Part shown: in pieces, positions 1 to 6,872 of the stretch
Position numbering within the stretch: position 1 is the stretch's first letter
How the letters are laid out: each line of letters opens with the position of its first letter
Source of the DNA: an uncultured bacterium
GTDB lineage: Bacteria > Patescibacteriota > Microgenomatia > UBA1400 > PJMF01
Assembly (NCBI GenBank): GCA_903959355.1
Contig: CAJBWJ010000047.1
Coordinates: forward strand, 1-7,786
DNA: 7,786 bases
Direction of reading: 5' to 3'
Notes under the pieces: generated by a model
Database searches by the model: none
What the model saw: the letters and a program-made list of their open reading frames with translations, nothing else
Told to the model about the DNA's origin: nothing
Position numbers and translations under genes: made by a program

Positions 1-603
1 AGCTTGCTTGGTTTTGTTTTTAGTTCAGTTTTTCCATTATTATTTCTACAAACTGGAACAGTTTGGAACTCAATTCAGTTCTGGTACTATGCACTCATCT
101 TTGCCGATATTTTGGCAGCTCTCGCCATCAGTGGTCTAATGAATCATCTTAAGTTGCCAATCAAGTATTTATTCTTAGGAATTTTTATTTTATTAACTGT
201 GCCGGCATTTTTTAAGACCATGAAAAATAAGTTTGATAATTTTCATGCATTTCCAATCACTCAACTTAATTTCTTACAAAATCTCAGCGCTAAAGATAAT
301 TTATTGGTTTGTCCAGAAGATAGCATCTTATTTAAAAGTGCTTTTATTAATGCTTATACTAACGCTCGTGTTTATCTTTCTGACGAAGGACAACTCAATT
401 TAATAGACGCCGATCTTAAGCCAGTAGTTGAATTAAAAACAATTTTTGCAAAGAGACAAATGTCAGAAATTGAGTCTTTGATTAATCGAGAAAAAATCAA
501 TTATATTCTGTGCACCAATAAAGACTTTATCGAAGTGTTAGATAAAAGATATCCTAGTGAAAAACAAGAGATTATTGATTGGTCGATTTATTCTTTAAAG
601 TAA
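1..603 (+). CDS. C-terminal part of a polytopic membrane protein (5' end outside window)
   Basis: The reading frame is open from base 1, so the gene is truncated by the window edge; the TTG at base 4 is not a credible start because it lies inside a membrane segment. The visible 200 residues begin with about three hydrophobic spans: the first ~17 residues, then ~25-47, then ~54-70. The sequence QTGTVWNSIQFWYYAL sits between the first two. About 130 hydrophilic residues follow, including CPEDS and the phrase ARVYLSDEGQ. This layout (last helices, then a small soluble tail) resembles the ends of large integral membrane proteins common in Patescibacteria, some annotated as GT39- or GT-C-like. The family cannot be fixed from this fragment, and a role in envelope glycan assembly is suggested only by its neighbours. 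Its last 32 bases overlap the end of the convergent downstream gene. Confidence 0.8.
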   Translation, partial: SLLGFVFSSVFPLLFLQTGTVWNSIQFWYYALIFADILAALAISGLMNHLKLPIKYLFLGIFILLTVPAFFKTMKNKFDNFHAFPITQLNFLQNLSAKDNLLVCPEDSILFKSAFINAYTNARVYLSDEGQLNLIDADLKPVVELKTIFAKRQMSEIESLINREKINYILCTNKDFIEVLDKRYPSEKQEIIDWSIYSLK

Positions 604-2320
604 TTAACCAAAAAATAAAAATAAGTAAAGAAACTAAACTTATATAATCACTAATTAATCGCAAATTGTTCTCTTGAAAACGCAAGCTAACTAAATGTTC
701 TCCAACAGGTACTAATAATTGCACATTGCCTAGTTTTTGGTTCTCAATAATTGGAGCTTTTTTATTATCTACGTAAGCTGTCCAGCCAATAAAATTAGCA
801 ATTTTAAAGTTAATTAGACTAATCTCACTTAGAGAAATTTTCCAATCTTGGCTTTGATTTTTTGACTTCAAAAGTTGGCTTTTAAAAATTAAATTATCAG
901 TTGAATTCTGATTTAACCAGACCGAAGCCTCAGGATATTTTTTGTTATAATCTTGCAGAGTCAGTTCATCGGCCATTTGTTTAGGAATGTAGTCTGGCAA
1001 AGTCTTACTCATTTCTGAACTAATGAGTTGCTTATCACTATAATAATAAAGTTCGCTGTTTGATAGAACTTTTTCTGCTTTGAAAAATTGAGCGTTAAAA
1101 AAGAACGTCAAAAATAAAAAGCTTAAAATGATTTTTTGCCAAATATCTTTTTTCAACAAGCCGCTTCCAATAGCTAAAAACATCGCTAAAAAGAAGCTCG
1201 CTGAACCTAGCCAGCGCCATGGAAATTGGATAAAGGATAAAACCTTTAGCGTTTCCCAAAGAGCAAGGCTTCTTCCTATCGATAAAAATAAACAAAAAAC
1301 AGTTATAAAGCCAGCCAAAAATAATATTTTATTTCTTATGAAAAATTTCTTTAAATCATGATTTTTAAAAGCCCTAAACAATTGAGCTAAAAATAAAACA
1401 CCAAGCAAAAATAAAGCTAGCAATTGACCGTATCCTAAAAAGAAAGAGATGTCGTCATTAGCTCCATAGCCAGAGCCACCATATCCCCAGTTGTCTTGGA
1501 AAAATTGGCGAATATATAAAAAATGCAGATGATAATCAAAATAACCAGTTAAAATTGTGTCGATTTTCGTTAAGTTTTTTTCCAAAAAAGATGGCAAAGT
1601 ATAAAAAGCAGTAGCAAAAAATGATAAAGAAAAAACTTTTATTATTGACCAAAGCTGTTTTCTTTTAGCAATAAAAATAGCCCATAAAAAAGCTAAAGGA
1701 ATAAACATTAAAGCACTCAAGTTGTGAGATAAAATAATTGCCGACAAGCTAACAAACAATAAAAGATAAGCTTTAAAAAGTCTTTTATTTTCATTTTCTT
1801 TAGAGTCGATGATTTGATAAATAGCTAGAATTACCCAAGGAAAAAATGCCATAGCAAAAACTTCGCTAAGAGCTCCACGAACAAAAATATTAAGAGCTCT
1901 ATATGGAGCCAAAGTCAGTGCTCCTGCTAGAATGATCCCTCCCCAATTTCCAGAAAGTCTTTTGCCTAATTTAAAAGCGCCTATTAAAGTGATTAAAGTA
2001 ACCAATAAATAAAGAAATTTAATACTTACCACCAAATTAAATCCTAATAAATAAAATATTGCACCAAAAAAATAAGGTAGTGGAGCATAAAAATTAAAAA
2101 GTGGCATACCAAAACCATAACCAAGTTCGGCACTCCATCTCACAGGCCACTCTAAAGACCTGAGTCCAGAAGCCATCTCAACAATTTTGACACCAATAGT
2201 GTAATCATGAATTAAAAAAAAGCCGCGTTGAAAAAAATAATAAGTGCTGGCAACGAAAATCATCAATAAAAAGAAAAAAGTAAAATAATTAATTAATGCC
2301 TTTTTAATGAATCTAAACAT
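572..2320 (-). CDS. PTPS-related / YfhO-like polytopic membrane protein, probable GT-C-type glycosyltransferase
   Basis: This 582-residue protein has about a dozen hydrophobic spans: ~11-30, several between 80 and 243, ~291-313, ~332-350, ~372-388, ~395-412, and a last one at ~558-576. A soluble domain lies at ~415-555 before the final helix. Recognisable family features are HD at 38-39 after the first helix, PLFNFYAPLPYF at 73-84, RGALSE at 148-153, SHN at 198-200, QFPWRW at 365-370, and a late GW(512-513)...VPVGEHLVSLRF (537-548) module. These match the '6-pyruvoyl-tetrahydropterin synthase-related domain; membrane protein' group and YfhO-like proteins. The enzyme name is historical, and no pterin chemistry is implied. 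By analogy with GT-C enzymes, the HD pair in the first outer loop could be catalytic (inference). The ATG lies one base after the stop of the upstream GT2 gene and has no Shine-Dalgarno site, so translational coupling is likely. The C-terminus overlaps the converging gene by 32 bp. Family placement is good; substrate is unknown. Confidence 0.88.
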   Translation of the reverse strand: MFRFIKKALINYFTFFFLLMIFVASTYYFFQRGFFLIHDYTIGVKIVEMASGLRSLEWPVRWSAELGYGFGMPLFNFYAPLPYFFGAIFYLLGFNLVVSIKFLYLLVTLITLIGAFKLGKRLSGNWGGIILAGALTLAPYRALNIFVRGALSEVFAMAFFPWVILAIYQIIDSKENENKRLFKAYLLLFVSLSAIILSHNLSALMFIPLAFLWAIFIAKRKQLWSIIKVFSLSFFATAFYTLPSFLEKNLTKIDTILTGYFDYHLHFLYIRQFFQDNWGYGGSGYGANDDISFFLGYGQLLALFLLGVLFLAQLFRAFKNHDLKKFFIRNKILFLAGFITVFCLFLSIGRSLALWETLKVLSFIQFPWRWLGSASFFLAMFLAIGSGLLKKDIWQKIILSFLFLTFFFNAQFFKAEKVLSNSELYYYSDKQLISSEMSKTLPDYIPKQMADELTLQDYNKKYPEASVWLNQNSTDNLIFKSQLLKSKNQSQDWKISLSEISLINFKIANFIGWTAYVDNKKAPIIENQKLGNVQLLVPVGEHLVSLRFQENNLRLISDYISLVSLLIFIFWLITLKNKSTNQ

Positions 2321-2321
2321 T

Positions 2322-3029
2322 TTAATTTAAAGTAAATTTAATTTGTAAATAAGTGAGTAGCGCCTCATAGCAAGCTTTTACAATTACTCTAAATTTTGCC
2401 CCAGTTGCTTGACCGTAAAGTCTCGGGTAATGAGTAACGGCAATTTCTTTAAATTTAACACTTTTTTTCTTTAGGCGATAAAGAATTTCAGCACTAGTAA
2501 AAGCACTACCAGAACTGAGCCTCAATTCTTTTAAAAGATTGGTCTTAATTAATTTAAAGGCACAATCAATATCTCTTACATTGACTCTAAATAATAGATT
2601 AATATAGAGTCCAAAAAGACTAGCATTCAAATGCCTTTTAAAGCCCTCGACTCTTTTTTTTCTATAACCGATGATTGCTTCATATTTGTCACTTTCTTTG
2701 ACAAAATTAGCCAATTCAGATAAATCGAACTGTAAATCGCTATCGGTCCAAAAAATCCACTCATACTGGCTTTTTTTGATGCCAGTTTTTAATACTTCAC
2801 CATAACCATTATTGAATTCATGAGAAATAACTTTTAGAAACTTGTTTCCACTGACCAATTTTTCGGAAATTTTTAAACTATCATCAGTACTCCCGTCATT
2901 AATAATCAATATTTCATATTTATGAGCAAGAAGCGGAATAACTCTTAGAGCTTGTTTGACCAAAACTTCTAGATTAGCCTCTTCGTTATAAACAGGGAAA
3001 AAAACTGATAGAGACTTAAGTTTTTTCAT
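2322..3029 (-). CDS. GT2 family glycosyltransferase, DPM1-like (probable polyprenyl-phosphate sugar synthase)
   Basis: This is a GT-A fold family 2 transferase of 235 residues from the chosen start. Residue numbers below count from that start. Motifs: FPVYNEEANL (11-20), NDGSTDDS (44-51), N74-GYG, the metal-binding TDSDLQFD (95-102), RDIDCAFKLIK (152-162) and HYPRLYGQATG (200-210). This pattern fits the dolichol-phosphate-mannose-synthase-like group, which moves a sugar from a nucleotide donor to a polyprenyl phosphate on the cytoplasmic face. No C-terminal membrane helices are present, as in soluble DPM1-type enzymes. The ATG at 3029 is preferred because it gives the usual MKK..SVFFPVYNEE beginning and lies ~20 bases past a -10-like element. 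An in-frame ATG at 3044 (five more residues, MITAV) is possible, with only a weak GAGA 12 bases upstream. It is the first gene of a two-gene minus unit, one base before the membrane protein it probably supplies. The sugar is unknown. Confidence 0.9.
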   Translation of the reverse strand: MKKLKSLSVFFPVYNEEANLEVLVKQALRVIPLLAHKYEILIINDGSTDDSLKISEKLVSGNKFLKVISHEFNNGYGEVLKTGIKKSQYEWIFWTDSDLQFDLSELANFVKESDKYEAIIGYRKKRVEGFKRHLNASLFGLYINLLFRVNVRDIDCAFKLIKTNLLKELRLSSGSAFTSAEILYRLKKKSVKFKEIAVTHYPRLYGQATGAKFRVIVKACYEALLTYLQIKFTLN

Positions 3030-3044
3030 GACAGCTGTTATCAT

Positions 3045-3056
3045 ACTATTAATAGT
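3045..3056. promoter_or_regulatory. Perfect 12-bp palindrome with symmetric -10-like core in the divergent intergenic region
   Basis: ACTATTAATAGT is its own reverse complement, and its core TATTAATA reads as a -10-like element on both strands. On the plus strand, TATTAA at 3047-3052 would place a transcript start near 3060, giving a ~29-base leader before the ATG at 3089. On the minus strand, TATTAA at 3054-3049 would place a start near 3042, which suits the ATG at 3029 and not the one at 3044. The -35 matches are weak: TTTTCA at 3023-3028 for plus with an 18-base spacer, TTTTCT for minus. An alternative plus promoter is ATGACA (3028-3033), 17 bases, AATAGT (3051-3056). It could equally be an operator for a dimeric repressor. 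Activity is inferred. Confidence 0.4.
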
Positions 3057-3067
3057 TCTCTAGCGAA

Positions 3068-3087
3068 ATAAAGAAAAGGTTCTTTGT
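3068..3087 (+). promoter_or_regulatory. Leader hairpin with ribosome-binding AAGG in its loop
   Basis: Bases 3070-3075 (AAAGAA) pair with 3080-3085 (TTCTTT). The stem extends to 3068-3087 with one U-G wobble and one A-U pair, enclosing the tetraloop AAGG at 3076-3079. AAGG is the best Shine-Dalgarno match upstream of the ATG at 3089, nine bases away. The stem is AU-rich and weak, so it may form only at low temperature or not at all. The ribosome-binding role of the AAGG supports the start at 3089; a regulatory role for the hairpin is speculative. Confidence 0.35.
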
Positions 3088-3088
3088 T

Positions 3089-4012
3089 ATGTCTATCTCA
3101 GCAGTTGTTATTGCCAAAAATTCACAAGACACCGTTCTTAAAACTTTAAAGTCTGTTCAATTCGCTGATGAAGTTATTTTAATTGATATAAAAAGCACTG
3201 ATGACACCGTCCAAATAGCTCAGAAATACTGTAGCAAAATTTATAGTTACAAAGAAGATTCTAAATTTGTAGAGCCCGTTCGTGAATTTGCTTTGGCTCA
3301 AGTCAAAAAAGACTGGGCGCTCGTCCTTGACGGCGATGAAGAAATCCCAGAATCTTTGGCTTTAAAACTTGTTGAAATTGACCAAAAAGATCTAGGAGAC
3401 GTCTATTATTTACCTAGAAAAAATATGGTTAGTGGCGTATGGATGCAACATACTGGCTGGTGGCCAGATCGCCAATTACGCTTTTTTAAAAACTCCTTAG
3501 TTTCTTGGCCAAAAAAAATTCATTCACAACCAATTATTAAAGATGGTTTAGAACCAAGTTTTTTAGAAGCCAAGGAAGAATTAGCCATTTTGCATCACAA
3601 CTATAAAGACACTAAAGATTATTTGAATCGTTTCGATCGCTATACAGATATCGAAGCCGAACAAAAAACACCAAAAAATGCTGATGATTTTTCAATTTCT
3701 TCGTCAACTCTTTTAAAAGTTTTTAGTGATGATTGGCTTAGAAGATTTTTTGCTGAAGAAGGTCACAAAGATGGAGCGAGAGGTTTTTATTTAAGTCTTA
3801 TGCAAGCTGCTTATCAGATGACGGTACAGATGAAAATTTTTGATAAACTTGATAACCAAAAAAATCTAGAGAAAAACAGCAAACAAACATTACTAAAAGA
3901 TTTGCACCATTTCCAAAAAGAGCTAAACTATTGGATAAGTGATTTAGAAATTAAAGAAGAAAAAGGTTTGAGTAAGTTTTTTGCTGTCCTAAAAAGGAAA
4001 TTTAGTTTATGA
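3089..4012 (+). CDS. GT2 family glycosyltransferase, WaaE/beta-1,4-glucosyltransferase-like (paralogue 1)
   Basis: The 307-residue protein has an N-terminal GT-A domain: AVVIAKN (5-11), a nucleotide-binding D33 in IDIKSTDDT (32-40), and the metal-binding DGDEEIP at 81-87. GWWPDRQLRFF follows at 123-133, then IHSQP (144-148) and HHNY (169-172). This order is that of the WaaE/KdtX-like GT2 subgroup, which adds a hexose to lipid-linked or core saccharides in the cytoplasm. The C-terminal ~100 residues include GHKDGARGF (225-233) and an amphipathic stretch to ~252, shared with the protein encoded at 4937-5764. Oddities: K35 replaces the usual glycine of the D-x-G-S-T-D motif, and the usual HE pair is HS at 145-146. 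First gene of the plus operon; its ATG has AAAAGG nine bases upstream. Its TGA stop overlaps the next ATG (ATGA at 4009). Donor and acceptor are unknown. Confidence 0.9.
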   Translation: MSISAVVIAKNSQDTVLKTLKSVQFADEVILIDIKSTDDTVQIAQKYCSKIYSYKEDSKFVEPVREFALAQVKKDWALVLDGDEEIPESLALKLVEIDQKDLGDVYYLPRKNMVSGVWMQHTGWWPDRQLRFFKNSLVSWPKKIHSQPIIKDGLEPSFLEAKEELAILHHNYKDTKDYLNRFDRYTDIEAEQKTPKNADDFSISSSTLLKVFSDDWLRRFFAEEGHKDGARGFYLSLMQAAYQMTVQMKIFDKLDNQKNLEKNSKQTLLKDLHHFQKELNYWISDLEIKEEKGLSKFFAVLKRKFSL

Positions 4013-4932
4013 AGAATCATGTTTCAATTATTATTGTAAATTACAATACACCAGAGGATACAAAAGCAACTATCGAGTCTTTATCTGAGATTAATCATAG
4101 TGGTTTTGATTATCGAATCATCGTTATTGATAATGGTTCCAAAGAATTACTGAATTTCAGCAATCTTTTTCTAAAAAAGAATCCTAGAATTGACTTGCTC
4201 CGCAGTGAAAGTAATCTTGGTTTTTCAGGAGGTAATAATCTAGGCATTCAACACGCCATTGATCACTATGATAGTGATTACTATCTTTTACTTAATTCTG
4301 ACACCATTGTTGATAAAAACTTTTTACAAGAACTTCATAAAATGATGGACAATGATCCAAAAATTGGGCTGGCTGTTTCCAAAATTTATTTTCATAAAGG
4401 TTATGAGTTTTTTGCAGGTTCATATAAAGAAGCAGAAAAACACCATGTCCTTTGGTATGTTGGTGGCAAAGTTGACTGGACGAATTTACTTTCTTATCAC
4501 ATTGGCATCGATGAAATAGATCGCGGCCATTTCGATCAGGCTAGCGAAACTGATTATGCCACTGGCTGTGTAATGATGATCAGTAGAGAAGTAATAGAAA
4601 GAGTCGGTCGTTTAGATGATCGTTTTTTTCTTTACAGTGAAGATGTTGATTTTAGTTTAAGAGTTCATGAGACAGGTCTCAAAGTTATGTATTGTCCAAA
4701 TTCAGTCGTTTATCACAAGATCGGTCGCTCTACTGGTGGAGCTGGCTCACCATTACAGCAATACTATCAAACTAGAAATAGACTGTTTTTAGCCTTTAGA
4801 CACGCTCCCTGGAGGAGTAAGCTTACAGCAGTGCATCTTGCTTTAAATATCTTACATAAAGGCAACAAAAGTGAGCGCAAAGCCGTTTTAGATGTTGTAA
4901 TTGGTCGAATGGGAAAACAAGCTTTTATTTAA
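4009..4932 (+). CDS. GT2 family glycosyltransferase, rhamnosyltransferase (WbbL)-like
   Basis: A 307-residue GT-A enzyme. Motifs in order: IIIVNYN (7-13), IDNGS (40-44), NLGFSGGNNLG (69-79), the DxD-type LNSDT (95-99), ATGCVMMISR (184-193), and the late acceptor-side block GRLDDRFFLYSEDVDFSLR (200-218), whose EDVD is typically the catalytic-base region. VYH (234-236) and RN (256-257) follow. This is the common layout of the rhamnosyltransferase-like GT2 subgroup, which uses dTDP-sugars in O-antigen and cell-wall glycan synthesis. The specific sugar cannot be read from sequence. No membrane anchor is evident, although residues ~250-285 are amphipathic and basic and could touch the membrane. 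The start overlaps the previous stop by 4 bases (ATGA), with AAGGA at 3994-3998 ten bases upstream. The gene ends 4 bases before the next ATG, so coupled translation is likely. Confidence 0.9.
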   Translation: MKNHVSIIIVNYNTPEDTKATIESLSEINHSGFDYRIIVIDNGSKELLNFSNLFLKKNPRIDLLRSESNLGFSGGNNLGIQHAIDHYDSDYYLLLNSDTIVDKNFLQELHKMMDNDPKIGLAVSKIYFHKGYEFFAGSYKEAEKHHVLWYVGGKVDWTNLLSYHIGIDEIDRGHFDQASETDYATGCVMMISREVIERVGRLDDRFFLYSEDVDFSLRVHETGLKVMYCPNSVVYHKIGRSTGGAGSPLQQYYQTRNRLFLAFRHAPWRSKLTAVHLALNILHKGNKSERKAVLDVVIGRMGKQAFI

Positions 4933-4936
4933 AATT

Positions 4937-5764
4937 ATGAAATCAAATCTTACTGCCTTAATCATTGCCAAAAACGAAGAAAAAATGATTCAAGCTTGTC
5001 TTGAAACTTTGTCTTTTTGTCAAAAAATTATTCTAGTTGATAACGGTTCTAGCGACAGAACCACCAGCATTGCAGAAAGTTATGACTGCCAAGTAGTTAG
5101 TTTTTCTCATGAATCTTTTGCCAAACTAAGAGAAAAAGCCCACAGCATGGTTGAAACTGATTGGTTGTTTTATGTTGATGCAGACGAGAGAGTTTCTCCT
5201 GCCTTAGCTAAAGAGATATTGTTCCACATAGAAAAAGATGACTGCCAAGTTATGACTATTCGTCGAGAAAATATTTGTTATGGCCAACAATTTAATTTTG
5301 GTAACTGGCAAAATGATTTAGTGACCAGAGTTTTCAAAAAAGAAAATTTGCTTTCGTGGCAAGGAGAGATTCACGAAAGTCCTCTTTTCAAAGGAGTTGA
5401 CATTGAACTTCAGCATCAGCTGATTCATTTAACTCATCGCAACACTCAAGATAATTTACGAAAGAGTGCTGATTGGACAATTAAAGAAGCAACTGCTCTA
5501 GCAGCAGCTAGCGTCAAAGATGTAAATCTTTTGACAATTTTGCGTAAAGGAACAATGGAATTTTATAGAAGAGCTATAAAATATCAGGGCCATAAAGATG
5601 GTATGGCTGGCATCATTGAAGCTCTGGTTCAAGCTATCAATAGAATGATTGTTTATATTCAAGTTTGGGAATTGCAACAAAAACCTTCAATTAAAAATAA
5701 ATACGAAAAAAAAGAACAAGAAATTAAAAACCTATGGCAGCGTGAGGGCAAAATTAGATTATGA
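4937..5764 (+). CDS. GT2 family glycosyltransferase, WaaE/beta-1,4-glucosyltransferase-like (paralogue 2)
   Basis: A 275-residue GT-A enzyme. Motifs: ALIIAKNEE (7-15), the nucleotide site VDNGSSDRT (34-42), the metal-binding YVDADERVSP (79-88), FGNWQNDLVTRVF (121-133), the conserved WQGEIHESP (141-149), and HLTHRN (164-169). The C-terminal region has GHKDGMAGIIEALVQA (218-233) and ends in a lysine/glutamate-rich tail. It shares order and C-terminal module with the protein at 3089-4012, but it keeps the canonical nucleotide motif and the HE pair. The ATG at 4937 is chosen over an in-frame TTG at 4901 because the latter would add 12 unrelated residues and overlap the previous gene by 32 bases. 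No Shine-Dalgarno site is seen; translation probably reinitiates from the stop 4 bases upstream. Its TGA overlaps the next ATG (ATGA at 5761). It is a cytoplasmic sugar transferase for a surface glycan by context; its sugar is unknown. Confidence 0.9.
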   Translation: MKSNLTALIIAKNEEKMIQACLETLSFCQKIILVDNGSSDRTTSIAESYDCQVVSFSHESFAKLREKAHSMVETDWLFYVDADERVSPALAKEILFHIEKDDCQVMTIRRENICYGQQFNFGNWQNDLVTRVFKKENLLSWQGEIHESPLFKGVDIELQHQLIHLTHRNTQDNLRKSADWTIKEATALAAASVKDVNLLTILRKGTMEFYRRAIKYQGHKDGMAGIIEALVQAINRMIVYIQVWELQQKPSIKNKYEKKEQEIKNLWQREGKIRL

Positions 5765-6870
5765 AAATAGCCCTTTATTCGCCATACTTGCCAAAACATA
5801 CTGGAGGCGGAGAAAAATACCTCTTTGACTGTGCCAAAATCTTAGAAGAAGAGGGTCACGAGGTTTACATCGCAATTAGCTCAGAAAAAGAATTAGAAAT
5901 TAATGCGATTGAGGAAATTAGAAAAAAATATGAAAACTTTCTCAACTGTTCTTTGGCTAAAATAAATTTTATCGCTTCTCCTCTTTATACAAAAGCTAAT
6001 TTTTTAAAAAAACTTTTATGGACTGCTAAATTTGATGTTTTATATTATCAAACTGACGGCAGTCTTTTCTTTTCCTTAGCTAAGAAAAATGTTCTTCATA
6101 TTCAAGTTCCTCTAAAATTAGATAAATCTTCATTTTTGGAAAAACTAAAACTGGCTAATTGGCAAGTCAAAAACACCAACTCAGAATTTACTAAAAAATA
6201 CATTGAAAAATTTTGGGGGACTAAAATTAATTTTGTGCATCAGCCATATGTTAATGCACAAGAATTTACTAATCAGAATAATTGGCAAGAGAGAAAAGAA
6301 AATATTATTCTTTCTGTTGGCAGATTCTTCTGTCAGTTACACAGTAAACGCCAAGATATTCTAATTAATTTTTTTAGAGATTTGCTTAAACTCGATCCAA
6401 ATACATTAAGCACTTGGAAATTAGTGCTTTTGGGCAAAAAAGAAGATGAAGAATATGCTTCTAGAATTGCTTCTCTTATCAAAGATTTAAATGTTGAGAT
6501 TATTCATGATGCAAATAGATTAGATCTATTGAAAATTTATGAGAAAGCCAGTATCTATTGGCACGCTTCTGGTTTTGAAATAGATGAAGACATGGAACCG
6601 GAAAAAGTTGAGCACTTCGGTATTTCTACATTAGAAGCAATGGCAGCCAAAGCCCTACCAATTGTTATTAATAAAGGTGGTCAAAAAGAGATTCTTGGAG
6701 AAAGCTTAAATGTTTGTCTATGGAATGATGAAAACGATTGTCTTGCCAAAACTCTTAAACTGATTAAAAATAAAGTAGAAAGAGAAAAGTTGGCAGATTT
6801 AGCCTATGAAAGAAGCCTCTTTTTTTCCAAAGAAAGATTTAAAACAATTTTGTTAGAAATGATAAGGTAA
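5761..6870 (+). CDS. GT4 family (GT-B fold) glycosyltransferase
   Basis: A 369-residue retaining-type transferase. The N-terminal Rossmann domain (1-~170) carries the loop TGGGEKY (14-20) and NTNSEFTK (138-145). The C-terminal donor domain starts near 180 with LSVGRFF (184-190), then HSKRQD (194-199), LVLLGK (221-226), WHASGFE (267-273), and the EX7E motif E284-HFGISTL-E292, followed by EAMAAKALP and KGGQKEI (305-311). EX7E and the glycine loop are established hallmarks of GT4, which uses nucleotide-activated sugars. The WHASGF...EHFGIS stretch recalls ALG11-like mannosyltransferases, but the sugar is not certain. K297 sits where the family usually has glycine after EAMAA. The length is normal for GT4, and there is no membrane helix. 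The start overlaps the previous gene by 4 bases; GAGG at 5744-5747 is rather far upstream. It stops 2 bases before the next gene. It is the only GT-B enzyme seen in this operon. Confidence 0.92.
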   Translation: MKIALYSPYLPKHTGGGEKYLFDCAKILEEEGHEVYIAISSEKELEINAIEEIRKKYENFLNCSLAKINFIASPLYTKANFLKKLLWTAKFDVLYYQTDGSLFFSLAKKNVLHIQVPLKLDKSSFLEKLKLANWQVKNTNSEFTKKYIEKFWGTKINFVHQPYVNAQEFTNQNNWQERKENIILSVGRFFCQLHSKRQDILINFFRDLLKLDPNTLSTWKLVLLGKKEDEEYASRIASLIKDLNVEIIHDANRLDLLKIYEKASIYWHASGFEIDEDMEPEKVEHFGISTLEAMAAKALPIVINKGGQKEILGESLNVCLWNDENDCLAKTLKLIKNKVEREKLADLAYERSLFFSKERFKTILLEMIR

Positions 6871-6872
6871 AA

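Noticed and set aside
578..611. TTGGT...ACCAA inverted repeat as a terminator for the convergent genes
   Set aside because: The stem is only 5 bp with a ~23-base loop, is not GC-rich, and has no T-run on the correct side for either strand.
1095..1361. Short open frames on both strands within the PTPS-related membrane gene
   Set aside because: They lie inside a long, clearly conserved coding region in other frames and have no recognisable domain or ribosome-binding site.
572..2320. Pterin-synthase function suggested by the PTPS-related family name
   Set aside because: The protein is a polytopic membrane protein with no soluble pterin-enzyme domain or zinc-binding histidine triad; the label is a naming legacy.
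3511..3518. A8 runs (here, and at the start of the last gene at 7741-7748) as phase-variation or slippage sites
   Set aside because: Runs of this length are expected in such A-rich coding sequence; reading frames continue normally and no out-of-frame partner is seen.
4010..4012. UGA read as glycine (code 25)
   Set aside because: Reading through would add only about nine residues before a TAA, and the TGA sits in an ATGA overlap typical of normal stop/start coupling; the same holds at 5762-5764.
4901..4936. TTG-initiated N-terminal extension of the second WaaE-like GT2
   Set aside because: It adds 12 residues unlike the family, overlaps the previous gene by 32 bases, and a well-placed ATG at 4937 gives the usual GT2 beginning.
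5498..5680. 60-codon minus-strand frame opposite the second WaaE-like GT2
   Set aside because: It is antisense to a conserved C-terminal module and has no independent support.
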